Shown: positions 12,301 to 19,715 of the stretch, piece after piece
How positions within the stretch are numbered: position 1 is the first letter of the stretch
How the letters are laid out: each line of letters starts with the position of its first letter
NCBI GenBank assembly: GCA_030427205.1
Contig: JAUHXC010000019.1
Coordinates: forward strand, 124,001-188,000
Length of the DNA stretch: 64,000 bases
Direction: 5' to 3'
Source of the DNA: a bacterium
GTDB taxonomy: Bacteria; Myxococcota_A; Bradymonadia; UBA7976; UBA1532
Position numbers and translations under genes: made by a program
The notes under the pieces: generated by a model
What the model was told of the DNA's origin: nothing
Databases searched by the model: none
Seen by the model: only the letters and a program-made list of their open reading frames with translations

Positions 12301-12891
12301 GGCGGGCTCGCCGGGCCGGCGTGCGCCAACCGGCGGGACGACGACGGCGACGGGCTGGTCGACCTGGCCGATCCGGGCTGCGTCGACCCCGAAGACGAGG
12401 TCGAAGGGCCGGCGGCCGACGCGCCGGCGTGCAGCAACGGGCTCGACGACGACGCCGACGGCCTGATCGACTTCCCCGATGATCCGACCTGCCTCGGCCC
12501 CGGCGGCGAGGTGGAGCAGGTCGGCATCTGCCGCAACCGCGCCGGGGTCGAGATCCCGACCATCGAGCTGCGCGACGAGGGCGGCGAGTTCCCGCTGGAT
12601 TACCGGGGCGGGGACGAGCCGACCATCTTGCTGGGGCTCAGCCGCCCCGGCTGGGTGACCGTCGACGCCCGGACGGTGGACTTCGACCCGCTGCTGTTCG
12701 TCTCGCCGGCCTGCTCCGACCTGGGGGTGTTCGGCGACGACGGCCTCGACCTGGGGCTCGACGCCCGCTTCGAGGGCTGGCTCGAGGCCGGGCGCTGGCG
12801 CATCCGACCGGGCCCCTTCTACGACGGCCGGCTCGGGGGCCGTGCCGGCGAGGTCGTCTTGAGCGTCACCGTCGATCAGGAGCAGCCATGA
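6397..12891 (+). CDS. giant secreted lipoprotein with 43 Asp/Cys (putative Ca-binding) repeats and beta-sandwich-like domains
   Basis: This is a 2164-residue protein. An Arg-rich n-region and hydrophobic core end in the lipobox LAAC, followed by a short acidic/Ala/Pro linker. Then come 34 units of the form C-A-N-G-x-D-D-D-G-D-G-x-x-D-x-x-D-P-x-C in strict A/B alternation. A units (about 36 residues) continue with D-D-D-E-x-D-P-x-x-P-x-C. B units (about 33-34) continue with A-A-A-G-x-x-x-E-G-P-x-P-x-C. After residue about 1244, five beta-rich domains alternate with further A/B pairs (the last set is A-A-B), giving 43 units in all. The D-x-D-x-D-G-x-x-D core resembles calcium loops of thrombospondin type 3 or MopE-type repeats. 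The beta domains resemble PPC-type domains (L-x-P-G-x-Y/W). A rigid, disulfide- and calcium-stabilised cell-surface rod is the likely form. It overlaps the next gene by ATGA. Confidence 0.9.
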   Translation: MAASDGLRSRTGRLSARRRDASLRRSLVLVYLLALAACGGEETATPIPDAAPEDMAPAPAAPLCSNGRDDDRDGRVDLVDPGCEGPEDGNEVDPERPPACGDGLDNDFDGLIDYPADPDCAAAGTLSEGPPPACANDADDDDDGLVDLADPGCVEPMDGDEADPAEPPACADGIDNDLDGAIDLDDSSCPAAGWDDEGPGPTCANGLDDDGDGLIDDADPGCEAPLDGDETDPPIPPDCADGLDGDGDGLIDLDDPDCERASGDEGPRPACRDRRDNDGDGRVDRSDPGCVDEDDDDEADPEELPACANGLDDDGDGAIDYPADPECAAAGGPDEGQQPACADGLDSDDDGLIDLDDPGCTGLGDDDEADPQDAPVCANGEDDDGDGAPDYPADADCAAAGADSEGPPAACGDGLDNDGDGRIDGADPGCVRVGDRSEDDPARAPVCADGVDNDGDGAIDFPDDADCARAAGGSEGAPPACANGRDDDGDGALDALDPGCAALDDDDERDPAEPPACANGLDDDGDGRVDFPLDPDCAAAGADSEGPGRRCANGVDDDRDGAIDLDDPGCVGPEDDDEADPAALPACANGEDDDLDGLIDRADPGCAAAGDRDEGPVPRCANGFDDDDDGRVDLLDPGCVAPFDDAELDPARAPRCANGIDDDGDGASDFPADPDCAAAGGDDEGPARACRNGLDDDADGRIDRLDPGCADAADDDEADPEDAPACANGIDDDLDGAIDYPLDAGCAAAGEQSEGPLPACANGEDDDGDGRVDRLDPGCAAPADDDETDPAEAPACANGEDDDGDGLIDLADGGCATAGDDDEGGAPACSDGVDGDGDGLVDLDDPGCAGPFDVDEADPAQVPLCANGEDDDGDGLVDRADPGCPAAGGDDEGPRPVCANGEDDDGDGRIDLADPGCRAAIDGAEDDPARPPACGDGLDNDLDGLVDYPDDPECTAAGGPSEGPAPRCANGLDDDEDGRVDRADPGCVDARDDDELDPAEPPVCANGLDDDGDGRADFPADPGCAAAGAPSEGPPTACSDGLDDDGDGLIDLDDPGCRDGGDADEADPELLPACADGLDNDLDGLIDHPDDPTCLAAGGEDEGPSPDCANGLDDDDDGRIDLADPGCVAADDADEGDLPGRPVCADGLDNDGDGRIDFPADPECAAAGAPRESPVGACDNRVDDDGDGRVDLDDPGCADIFGEDEADPDVLPRCADGRDNDFDGFVDHPDDPNCPAAGAESERSPCAGVAPAALDLEAVTVLNVPAGDAARAPDCGGGQGAEAVAALRAIRPGRYTVEVAPRLAADTVVVAARAACDVPDEIDCVGPAAPAVVQVDLAAGEVAFIVVQWAPGGPRGAVEVSVDLDPIAAPACADGLDNDGDGRVDLDDPGCVGRGDDDEQDPPEAPLCANGRDDDRDGAIDFPFDPECAAAGAASEAFVCVLPDAEVTTRIGIGQTAGRLRLEAFAGGFADGCLTGRNAQHTFELLLDAPARLDARFAANHEIDYVLDRDCFARAARCDRCRCETIEEGFLLPPGRWLLTVEASVFDTVDVEYDLRVTPLDALACVNGIDDDGDGRVDADDPGCFGAADADEADPDAPAPCSDGLDGDGDGLIDYPADPGCAAAGDAEFAGCPSAGEVRVVRAPGGMFELPATPHNIGGAPRHPGPCADGPGHQLRVVVTEPSRLTVESLEDASRVWLAADCVDAAADFEEWHLDRCHFAGSSALSGEALAPGEYWLFVSAGGPRTLDIDLAPIARACGNGLDDDGDGLIDDDDLGCERPYDDDEADPPAVPACANGVDDDLDGFIDVFDRDCRMPGDPIEKGYCRADEVVLLPPGGGEVELLPELFTGCGFDCDVAGEAAILVPIEAPSRVVVSRQLEHRRVRGKFVRECDIAGGTTMDPVETYTADRPGLWVLYLHWPFGSPARTTIDVDVQPLDTACSNGVDDDGDGWIDARDPGCADVEDDDEEGGLAGPACANRRDDDGDGLVDLADPGCVDPEDEVEGPAADAPACSNGLDDDADGLIDFPDDPTCLGPGGEVEQVGICRNRAGVEIPTIELRDEGGEFPLDYRGGDEPTILLGLSRPGWVTVDARTVDFDPLLFVSPACSDLGVFGDDGLDLGLDARFEGWLEAGRWRIRPGPFYDGRLGGRAGEVVLSVTVDQEQP
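6586..10134. repeat. coding tandem repeat array, 17 A/B pairs, period about 207-210 bp
   Basis: Thirty-four Cys-bounded units encode alternating 36- and 33/34-residue motifs. The core codons (GAC-rich DDDGDG) are highly conserved, while the ends of each unit vary. The period of the A/B pair is about 69-70 codons. Units are divergent enough at DNA level to be distinguished, so this is an old array rather than a recent expansion. Confidence 0.9.
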
Positions 12892-15800
12892 AGCCCGCGC
12901 CGACATTGCCCGTGATCGCCCTGTGCTGCGCCCTGTGCTGCGCCCTGCTGGCGCTCGGCGGATGCGACAGCCCGGAGGCCCAGCCCGACGCCGGGGCCAT
13001 GGACGCCGCGTTGAGCGACGGCGCGCTGCCGCCGTGGGAGGCGTGCCGCAACCTGCGCGACGACGACGGCGACGGCCTGATCGATCGCGCCGACCCCGGC
13101 TGCACGAGCGCGACCGACGATGACGAGCAGGATCCCGACGAGCGGCCGTCGTGCGCCAACGGCCTCGACGACGACGGCGACGGCGCCATCGACCTCGACG
13201 ACGACGGGTGCGACTTCGCCGGCCAGAGCGAGGGGCGCCGCCGCGCCTGCGGCAACGGCATCGACGACGACGGCGACGGCCGGGTCGACGCCGACGATCC
13301 CGGCTGCCGCAACGCGGGCGACGACAGCGAAGACGACCCGGAGACCCTGCCCGCCTGCGCCAACGGCATCGACGACGACGCCGACGGCTTCGTCGATCGG
13401 GCCGACCCCGACTGCGCGTACGCCGGGCACGGCGAAGAGGGCCCGGCGGCGGCGTGCGCCAACCGCATCGACGACGATCGCGACCAGCGGGTCGACGTGG
13501 CCGACCCCGGCTGCACCGGCCCCGGCGACGATGACGAGACCGACCCCGAGCGGCTGCCGACCTGCGCCGACGGGCTCGATAACGACCGCGACGGGCGCGT
13601 CGACCGCGAGGACGACGACTGCCCGTACGCCGGCCTCGAAGAGGGCGTCGCCCCGCTGTGCAGCAACGGGCTCGACGACGACGGCGACGGGCTCATCGAT
13701 ACGGTCGACCCCGGCTGCGTCGACGTCGACGACGACGACGAGGCCGATCCGCCCGCGCCGCCGGGCTGCGCCAACGGCCTCGACGACGACGGCGACGGCG
13801 CCATCGACCGCGCCGATGAAGACTGCGTCTACGCCGGCGCCGCCGAGGGACCGGCGGTGCAATGCAGCGACGGGCTCGACGGCGACGACGACGGGCTGAT
13901 CGACCGCGACGACCCCGGCTGCGCCGGCCCCGATGACGACGATGAGGTCGATCCGGCCGAGCCGCCCGGCTGCGCCAACGGCCTCGACGACGACCTCGAC
14001 GGCGCCGTCGACCGCGACGACCCCGACTGCGCCTACGCCGGCGCCGAGGAGGGCGCGCCGCCGGTCTGCGCCGACGGCCGCGACAACGACGGCGACGGCC
14101 GGATCGACGACGCCGACCCCGGCTGCACCGATGAGCACGACTTCGACGAGCGCGACCCCGCCGAGGCGCCGGTGTGCGCCAACGGCCTCGACGACGACGG
14201 CGACGGCCGCGTCGACTACCCCGACGACCCCGACTGCCCGCGGGCCGGCGCTGGCGACGAGGGCCGCGCGGCGGCGTGCGCCAACGGCTTCGACGACGAC
14301 GGCGACGGCCGCGCCGACCGGCTCGACCCCGGCTGCGTCGACGGCGCCGACGACGACGAGGCCGACCCGCCCGCGCCGCCGGCCTGCGCCAACGGCATCG
14401 ACGACGACGGCGACGGCCGCGTCGACTTCCCCGCCGACCCCGACTGCCTCGCGGCGGGCGGCGGCGACGAGGGACGACCGCGGGCCTGCGTCAACGGCCT
14501 CGACGACGACGGCGACGGCCTCGTCGACCGCGACGACCCGGGCTGCGCCGGCCGCGGCGACGACGACGAGGCCGATCCGCCCGAGCCGCCGGCCTGCGCC
14601 AACGGTCTCGACGACGACCTCGACGGCGCGGTCGACCTCGACGACCCCGACTGCGCGGCGGCCGGCGGCGCGTTCGAAGGGCCGACGCCGGCCTGCGCCA
14701 ACGACATCGACGACGACCTCGATGGCCTCGTCGACCGGGTCGACCCCGGCTGCAGCCGCGACGACGACGACGACGAGCGCGACCCGCCGCAGGCCCCGGG
14801 GTGCGCCGACGGGATCGACAACGACCTCGACGGCGCCATCGACGGCGACGATGCCGACTGCGTCGCCGCCGGCGCCGAAGAGGGCCCGGCGCCGGCCTGC
14901 GCCAACGGCCTCGACGACGACGGCGACGGCCTGCTCGACGCCGCCGACCCGGGCTGCGCCGCGCCGCGGGACGACGACGAGGCCGATCCCGCCGCGCCGC
15001 CGGCCTGCGCCGATGGCTTCGACAACGACGGCGACGGCGCGGTCGATCGGGCGGACCCCGGCTGCCCGTTCGCCGGCGGCGACGACGAGGGCCCGCAGCC
15101 GGCCTGCGCCAACGGCCTCGACGACGACGGCGACGGCCTGCTCGACGCCGACGACCCGGGCTGCGCGGCGGCGGCGGACGGTGACGAGCGCGACCCGCCC
15201 GCCGCACCGGCCTGCGCCAACGGCCTCGACGACGACGGCGACGGCCGCGTCGACCGCGACGATCCCGACTGCACCTACGCCGGGTTCGACGACGAGGGCG
15301 CGCGCCCGGCCTGCGCCAACGGCCTCGACGACGACGGCGACGGCGCCATCGACGGGGCCGATCCGGGCTGCCTCGGCGCCTTCGACGACGACGAGCGCGA
15401 CCCGCCGGTGCCGCCGAGCTGCGCCAACGGCCTCGACGACGACGGCGACGGGCTCACCGACCGCGAGGACGACGACTGCCGGTTCGCCGGCGCGGCGGAA
15501 GATCCGGCGCCGGCTTGCGCCAACGGCCTCGACGACGACGGCGACGGCCGCATCGACGTCGTCGACCCCGGCTGCCGCGACACCGGCGACGACGACGAGC
15601 TCGACCCGCCGATGGTGCCGGTCTGCGCCAACGGCCTCGACGACGACGAGGACGGCGCCGTCGACTTCCCCGAGGACGCCGACTGCCGCGCCGCCGGCGG
15701 CGAACGCGAGGCACCGGCCGCGCCCTGCGCCAACGGCCTCGACGACGACGGCGACGGCGCCACCGACCGCTTCGACCCGGGCTGCGCCTCGCCGCTGGAC

Positions 15801-18800
15801 GACGACGAGGCCGATCCCGCCGAGCCGCCGGCCTGCGCCAACGGCCTCGACGACGACGCCGACGGCGCCATCGACTACCCCGCCGACCCGGGCTGCGTCG
15901 CCGCCGGCAGCGACGACGAAGGCCCGGTGCCCGCCTGCGCCGATGGCCTCGACAACAATAGCAACGGGCGCATCGACCTCGCCGATACCGGCTGCACCGA
16001 CCCCAGCGACGACGACGAGACGCGGCCGTTCTTGCCGCCGGTATGCGCCAACGGGCGCGACGACGACGCCGACGGGCTGGTGGACTACCCGGAAGACCCG
16101 GGCTGCGTCGCCGCCGGCGCCGGCAGCGAGGGCCCGCGGGTGGCGTGCACCGACGGGCTGGACAACGACGGCGACGGGCGGGTCGACCTGGCCGACCCCG
16201 GCTGCGCCGACCGGCGCGACGCCGACGAGGCCGACCCGCCCCAGCCGCCGGCCTGCGCCAACGGCCTCGACGACGACGGCGATGGCGCGATCGACTACCC
16301 CGCCGACCCCAACTGCACCGCCGCCGGCGTCGACGACGAGGCGTTCGGCGCGGTCTGCGCCGACGGCCTGGACAACGACGGCGACGGCCTGAGCGACGAC
16401 GACGACCCCGGCTGCGCCGACCCGTTCGACATCGACGAAGCCGACGTCTTCCCCCGCCCGCGCTGCGCCAACCGGGTCGACGACGACCGCGACGGGCTGG
16501 TGGACTACCCCGACGACCCCGACTGCCCGCGGGCCGGCGCCGAGGCCGAAGGCCGGATCTGCGCCGGCGTGCAGCGCATCGCGGTGGGCCTCGTCGACGC
16601 CGCCCGGGTCGAGCTGCAGCCGCCAGCGGGCGACGCGCTGCTCGACATCCGCTGCGGCGCCGGCGCGGGGCGCGAGCTCATCGTCGACGTCGCCCTCGCG
16701 GTGCCCGGTCGCCTGCGGGTCGATCCGGCCGGCGCGCCGGTGCGCATCTCGGCGCGCACGGCCTGCGCCGACCGCTTCAGCGAACGCGCCTGCGGGGCGG
16801 ACGGCGAGCCGTTCGAATTCGACGTCGACGCGGCGGGCACCGTCTCGCTGCTGGTCCAGTGGCAGGCGCCCGGCGGCGCGCCCTTCGGCCTGCGGCTCGA
16901 GTTCGACGACGGCGCCGCCTGCGGCAACGGCCGCGACGACGACGGCGACGGCCGGATCGACCTCTTCGACCCCGGCTGCGTCAGCCTCGCCGACCTCAGC
17001 GAGCGCGACCCGCGCGCGCCGCCGACCTGCGCCAACGGCATCGACGACGACGGCGACGGCGCCATCGACTACCCGGCCGATCGCAGCTGCGCGGCCGCCG
17101 GGCGCGAGGAGACCCCTCACCCCTGCCCCGATCTCGGCGGTCAGGTCATCGCGGTCGAGGGGCGGCGCACCGCGCTGGTCTTGGAGTACGGCCCCGGCTG
17201 GCCCCAAATCCGGGCCCGGCGCTACGCCCAGGATCTGATCCGGCTGACGGTCGACGCGCCGTCCCAGCTGCGTATCGGCCACCCCGATCGGGCGGCGCGG
17301 CTGTTCACCGTGCAGACCGGCTGCGAGACCGAGCCGCTCAACAGCCGCCTGGGCGACGGGATGTTCGCCACCTACGTGGCGCCCGGCGAGTACCTGATCA
17401 TCGTCGGCCCCGACGGCGACGCGCCGCTGCCCCAGCAGATCGGGCTGATCATCGAGGTCGAGCCGGTCGATACGCTGCCGTGCGCCAACGGCCTCGACGA
17501 CGACGGCGACGGGCGGATCGACGCCGCCGACCCCGGCTGCAACTGGCGGGGCGACGACAGCGAGATCGACCCGCTGCAGGCGCCCGGATGCGCCGACGGC
17601 CGCGACGACGACGGCGACGGCGCCGTCGACTTCCCCGCCGACCCCGACTGCGTCGCCGCCGGCCGGGTCGAGCGCCCGGGCGCCTGCGGCTACGACCGGC
17701 CGGTCGGGCCGCCGCTGCGCGCGGGCCACAACAGCGTCCGCTGGCCCTCCTACGCCGCGCTGCGCCCGTTCGCGGGCGTCGACGGCCCGTGCGCCCGGCC
17801 CTTCGGCTACCTGTACCCGATACCGCTGCACATCGAGCAGACCTCGCGGCTCGTGATCAGAGACGCCGACGTGATCGACCCGCACACCCTGCTCGTGCGC
17901 CGCGACTGCGAAGACCCGGAGAGCGAGGTCATCTGCCTGCCGCCGAGAAACGAGCAGCTCATCGAGCTGCCGCCGGGCGACTACACGCTCTTCGCCCTCG
18001 ACGACGAGAGCCGCTTCTCCAATCGCATCGCGGTCACGGTCGAGCCCGCCCAGCTGCCGTTCGCCTGCGACAACGGGGTCGACGACGACGGCGACGGCGC
18101 CGTCGACCTCGACGACATCGGCTGCTTGTCGATCGTCGACGACGACGAGGCCGACCCCGACGGCGAGGCCCCGCCGGTCTGCGCCGACGGGATCGACAAC
18201 GACGCCGACGGCCGGCCCGACTACCCGCTCGATCCCCAGTGCAGCGGCGCCGGCGACCACTTCGAGCGGGCGACCTGCGACCTGCGCGACCCGGCGCTGA
18301 CCGCGCCGCTGCCCTTCGGCGAGAGCCGCCAGCCCTTCGTCGGCGACCGGCGGCGCCCGGGCAGCGCCTGCGGCGAAGGCGGCTGGTTCGTCGGGGCGAG
18401 CCTCTTCGCCGACCTCGACGCGCCGGCCCTCGTCGACGTGCGCGTAGACGGACTGCAGGGCGAGCACCGGATCGACTTCCAGTGCCCGCGCCGCGGCTGC
18501 CTCCGGGGCGATGTCAGCAACCTGCGCCTCGAGCCGGGCGACCTGCGCATCGACGTGCTGACCCGGACCCCCGACGACGCGGGCGTGGTGACGGTGAACC
18601 TGCGCCCGGCGAGACCGCCCGCCTGCGCCAACGGGCGCGACGACGACGGCGACGGGCAGATCGACGCGCTCGACCCGGGCTGCCTCGACGCCGCGGACGA
18701 CGACGAAGCCGACCCCGCCCGCGCGCCGGTCTGCGCCGACGGCGTCGACAACGACGGCGACGGGGCCATCGACTTCCCCGACGACAGCGGCTGCGACGGC

Positions 18801-19703
18801 CCGGGCGGACCGGCCGAAGGGCAGCGCTGCCCCGAGGGCGTACCGCAGATCGACCTCGGCGCCGCCGGCGGCCTCGCCGAGTTCGACGACGTCCGGCACA
18901 CCGCCGCGCTGCGGCTGGGCTGCAACCCGAGCAACGCGCCGCGGGCGGTCGCCACAATCGACGTCGAGGTGCCGTCGCGGCTGACGGTCGCCGGCAGCTC
19001 ACGCAACCCGGTGCTGCGGCGGCACTGCGGCCAATCGGCGGAGATCACCTGCGACGCCCGCGAGGTGCCGGTCGTCCGGCGGGGCAGCTACGCGATCATC
19101 GGGCACTTCTTCCGCAACGGACCCGCCACCCTCGACGTCGGCCTCGAGCCGCTCGCCGCGCTCGACCGCGCCTGCCTCGACGGCATCGACAGCGACGGCG
19201 ACGGCCTCATCGACCTCGACGACCCCGGCTGCAGCGGACCGGGCGACGCCGACGAAGCCGACGACGGGCCGGCGCCCTGCGCCAACGGCCTCGACGACGA
19301 CGGCGACGGCGCCGTCGACTTCCCCGACGACCCGGACTGCGACGGCGCCGGCGACAGCGAAGCCCCGGTCATCATCGACGCGCAGACCCGCTACGGTCGG
19401 ATCGACGGGTTCGTGCTGCCGCTGGGCGCGGAGCGGGCCGCGGTGGACATCTGGCTGCCCCGCGGCGGCGTGCTGCGCGCCGAGACCGTCGACTCGCTCA
19501 GCTACGACCCGACCCTGAGCCTGCTCGACGGCGACGGCCGGGAGATGATCCGCGACCGCGACGGCGGCCCCGACCTCGACGCCCGCATCGAGACCGACGA
19601 CCTGCCGCCGGGGCGCTATACGCTGCAGGTCACCCCCACGGCGGCGATCGAGGGCGCCTCGACCACGCTGCGGGTCGAGGTCGAGCCGCTGCCCATCCCT
19701 TGA
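12888..19703 (+). CDS. second giant secreted lipoprotein with 44 Asp/Cys repeats and beta-sandwich-like domains
   Basis: This is a 2271-residue paralogue of the preceding protein, overlapping it by 4 nt (ATGA), so the two are very likely co-expressed. The signal peptide MKPAPTLPVIALCCALCC continues to the lipobox LGGC, then a short acidic linker. It also has exactly 34 leading units (17 A/B pairs), ending near residue 1224. Five further A/B pairs then alternate with six beta-rich domains, the last being C-terminal. Its B units often read D-C-A-Y-A-G. One unit (nt 15935 onward) replaces the Asp core by N-N-S-N-G and may not bind metal. Beta domains contain L-x-P-G-D/E-Y patterns as in PPC-type domains. 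The role is unknown; surface display, adhesion or matrix formation are possibilities. Confidence 0.9.
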   Translation: MKPAPTLPVIALCCALCCALLALGGCDSPEAQPDAGAMDAALSDGALPPWEACRNLRDDDGDGLIDRADPGCTSATDDDEQDPDERPSCANGLDDDGDGAIDLDDDGCDFAGQSEGRRRACGNGIDDDGDGRVDADDPGCRNAGDDSEDDPETLPACANGIDDDADGFVDRADPDCAYAGHGEEGPAAACANRIDDDRDQRVDVADPGCTGPGDDDETDPERLPTCADGLDNDRDGRVDREDDDCPYAGLEEGVAPLCSNGLDDDGDGLIDTVDPGCVDVDDDDEADPPAPPGCANGLDDDGDGAIDRADEDCVYAGAAEGPAVQCSDGLDGDDDGLIDRDDPGCAGPDDDDEVDPAEPPGCANGLDDDLDGAVDRDDPDCAYAGAEEGAPPVCADGRDNDGDGRIDDADPGCTDEHDFDERDPAEAPVCANGLDDDGDGRVDYPDDPDCPRAGAGDEGRAAACANGFDDDGDGRADRLDPGCVDGADDDEADPPAPPACANGIDDDGDGRVDFPADPDCLAAGGGDEGRPRACVNGLDDDGDGLVDRDDPGCAGRGDDDEADPPEPPACANGLDDDLDGAVDLDDPDCAAAGGAFEGPTPACANDIDDDLDGLVDRVDPGCSRDDDDDERDPPQAPGCADGIDNDLDGAIDGDDADCVAAGAEEGPAPACANGLDDDGDGLLDAADPGCAAPRDDDEADPAAPPACADGFDNDGDGAVDRADPGCPFAGGDDEGPQPACANGLDDDGDGLLDADDPGCAAAADGDERDPPAAPACANGLDDDGDGRVDRDDPDCTYAGFDDEGARPACANGLDDDGDGAIDGADPGCLGAFDDDERDPPVPPSCANGLDDDGDGLTDREDDDCRFAGAAEDPAPACANGLDDDGDGRIDVVDPGCRDTGDDDELDPPMVPVCANGLDDDEDGAVDFPEDADCRAAGGEREAPAAPCANGLDDDGDGATDRFDPGCASPLDDDEADPAEPPACANGLDDDADGAIDYPADPGCVAAGSDDEGPVPACADGLDNNSNGRIDLADTGCTDPSDDDETRPFLPPVCANGRDDDADGLVDYPEDPGCVAAGAGSEGPRVACTDGLDNDGDGRVDLADPGCADRRDADEADPPQPPACANGLDDDGDGAIDYPADPNCTAAGVDDEAFGAVCADGLDNDGDGLSDDDDPGCADPFDIDEADVFPRPRCANRVDDDRDGLVDYPDDPDCPRAGAEAEGRICAGVQRIAVGLVDAARVELQPPAGDALLDIRCGAGAGRELIVDVALAVPGRLRVDPAGAPVRISARTACADRFSERACGADGEPFEFDVDAAGTVSLLVQWQAPGGAPFGLRLEFDDGAACGNGRDDDGDGRIDLFDPGCVSLADLSERDPRAPPTCANGIDDDGDGAIDYPADRSCAAAGREETPHPCPDLGGQVIAVEGRRTALVLEYGPGWPQIRARRYAQDLIRLTVDAPSQLRIGHPDRAARLFTVQTGCETEPLNSRLGDGMFATYVAPGEYLIIVGPDGDAPLPQQIGLIIEVEPVDTLPCANGLDDDGDGRIDAADPGCNWRGDDSEIDPLQAPGCADGRDDDGDGAVDFPADPDCVAAGRVERPGACGYDRPVGPPLRAGHNSVRWPSYAALRPFAGVDGPCARPFGYLYPIPLHIEQTSRLVIRDADVIDPHTLLVRRDCEDPESEVICLPPRNEQLIELPPGDYTLFALDDESRFSNRIAVTVEPAQLPFACDNGVDDDGDGAVDLDDIGCLSIVDDDEADPDGEAPPVCADGIDNDADGRPDYPLDPQCSGAGDHFERATCDLRDPALTAPLPFGESRQPFVGDRRRPGSACGEGGWFVGASLFADLDAPALVDVRVDGLQGEHRIDFQCPRRGCLRGDVSNLRLEPGDLRIDVLTRTPDDAGVVTVNLRPARPPACANGRDDDGDGQIDALDPGCLDAADDDEADPARAPVCADGVDNDGDGAIDFPDDSGCDGPGGPAEGQRCPEGVPQIDLGAAGGLAEFDDVRHTAALRLGCNPSNAPRAVATIDVEVPSRLTVAGSSRNPVLRRHCGQSAEITCDAREVPVVRRGSYAIIGHFFRNGPATLDVGLEPLAALDRACLDGIDSDGDGLIDLDDPGCSGPGDADEADDGPAPCANGLDDDGDGAVDFPDDPDCDGAGDSEAPVIIDAQTRYGRIDGFVLPLGAERAAVDIWLPRGGVLRAETVDSLSYDPTLSLLDGDGREMIRDRDGGPDLDARIETDDLPPGRYTLQVTPTAAIEGASTTLRVEVEPLPIP
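13044..16562. repeat. coding tandem repeat array, 17 A/B pairs, in the second giant lipoprotein
   Basis: There are thirty-four Cys-bounded units in alternating A and B form, the same number as in the upstream paralogue. Most units encode C-A-N-G-L-D-D-D-G-D-G. The array ends at a cysteine starting C-A-G-V, as in the first protein, where the first beta domain begins. Confidence 0.9.
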
Positions 19704-19715
19704 GACCGCCCGACG

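Noticed and set aside
6586..16562. A CRISPR array
   Set aside because: Repeats are about 207-210 bp per pair, coding throughout and diverged. There are no short identical repeats with unique spacers and no cas genes.
6439..18899. Minus-strand open frames of over 2000 codons across both giant repeat genes
   Set aside because: They mirror the GAC-rich repeat codons (Asp read backwards as Val) and give monotonous Val/Ala strings with no signal peptide or domain. The plus strand has lipoboxes, Cys-bounded repeats and beta domains.
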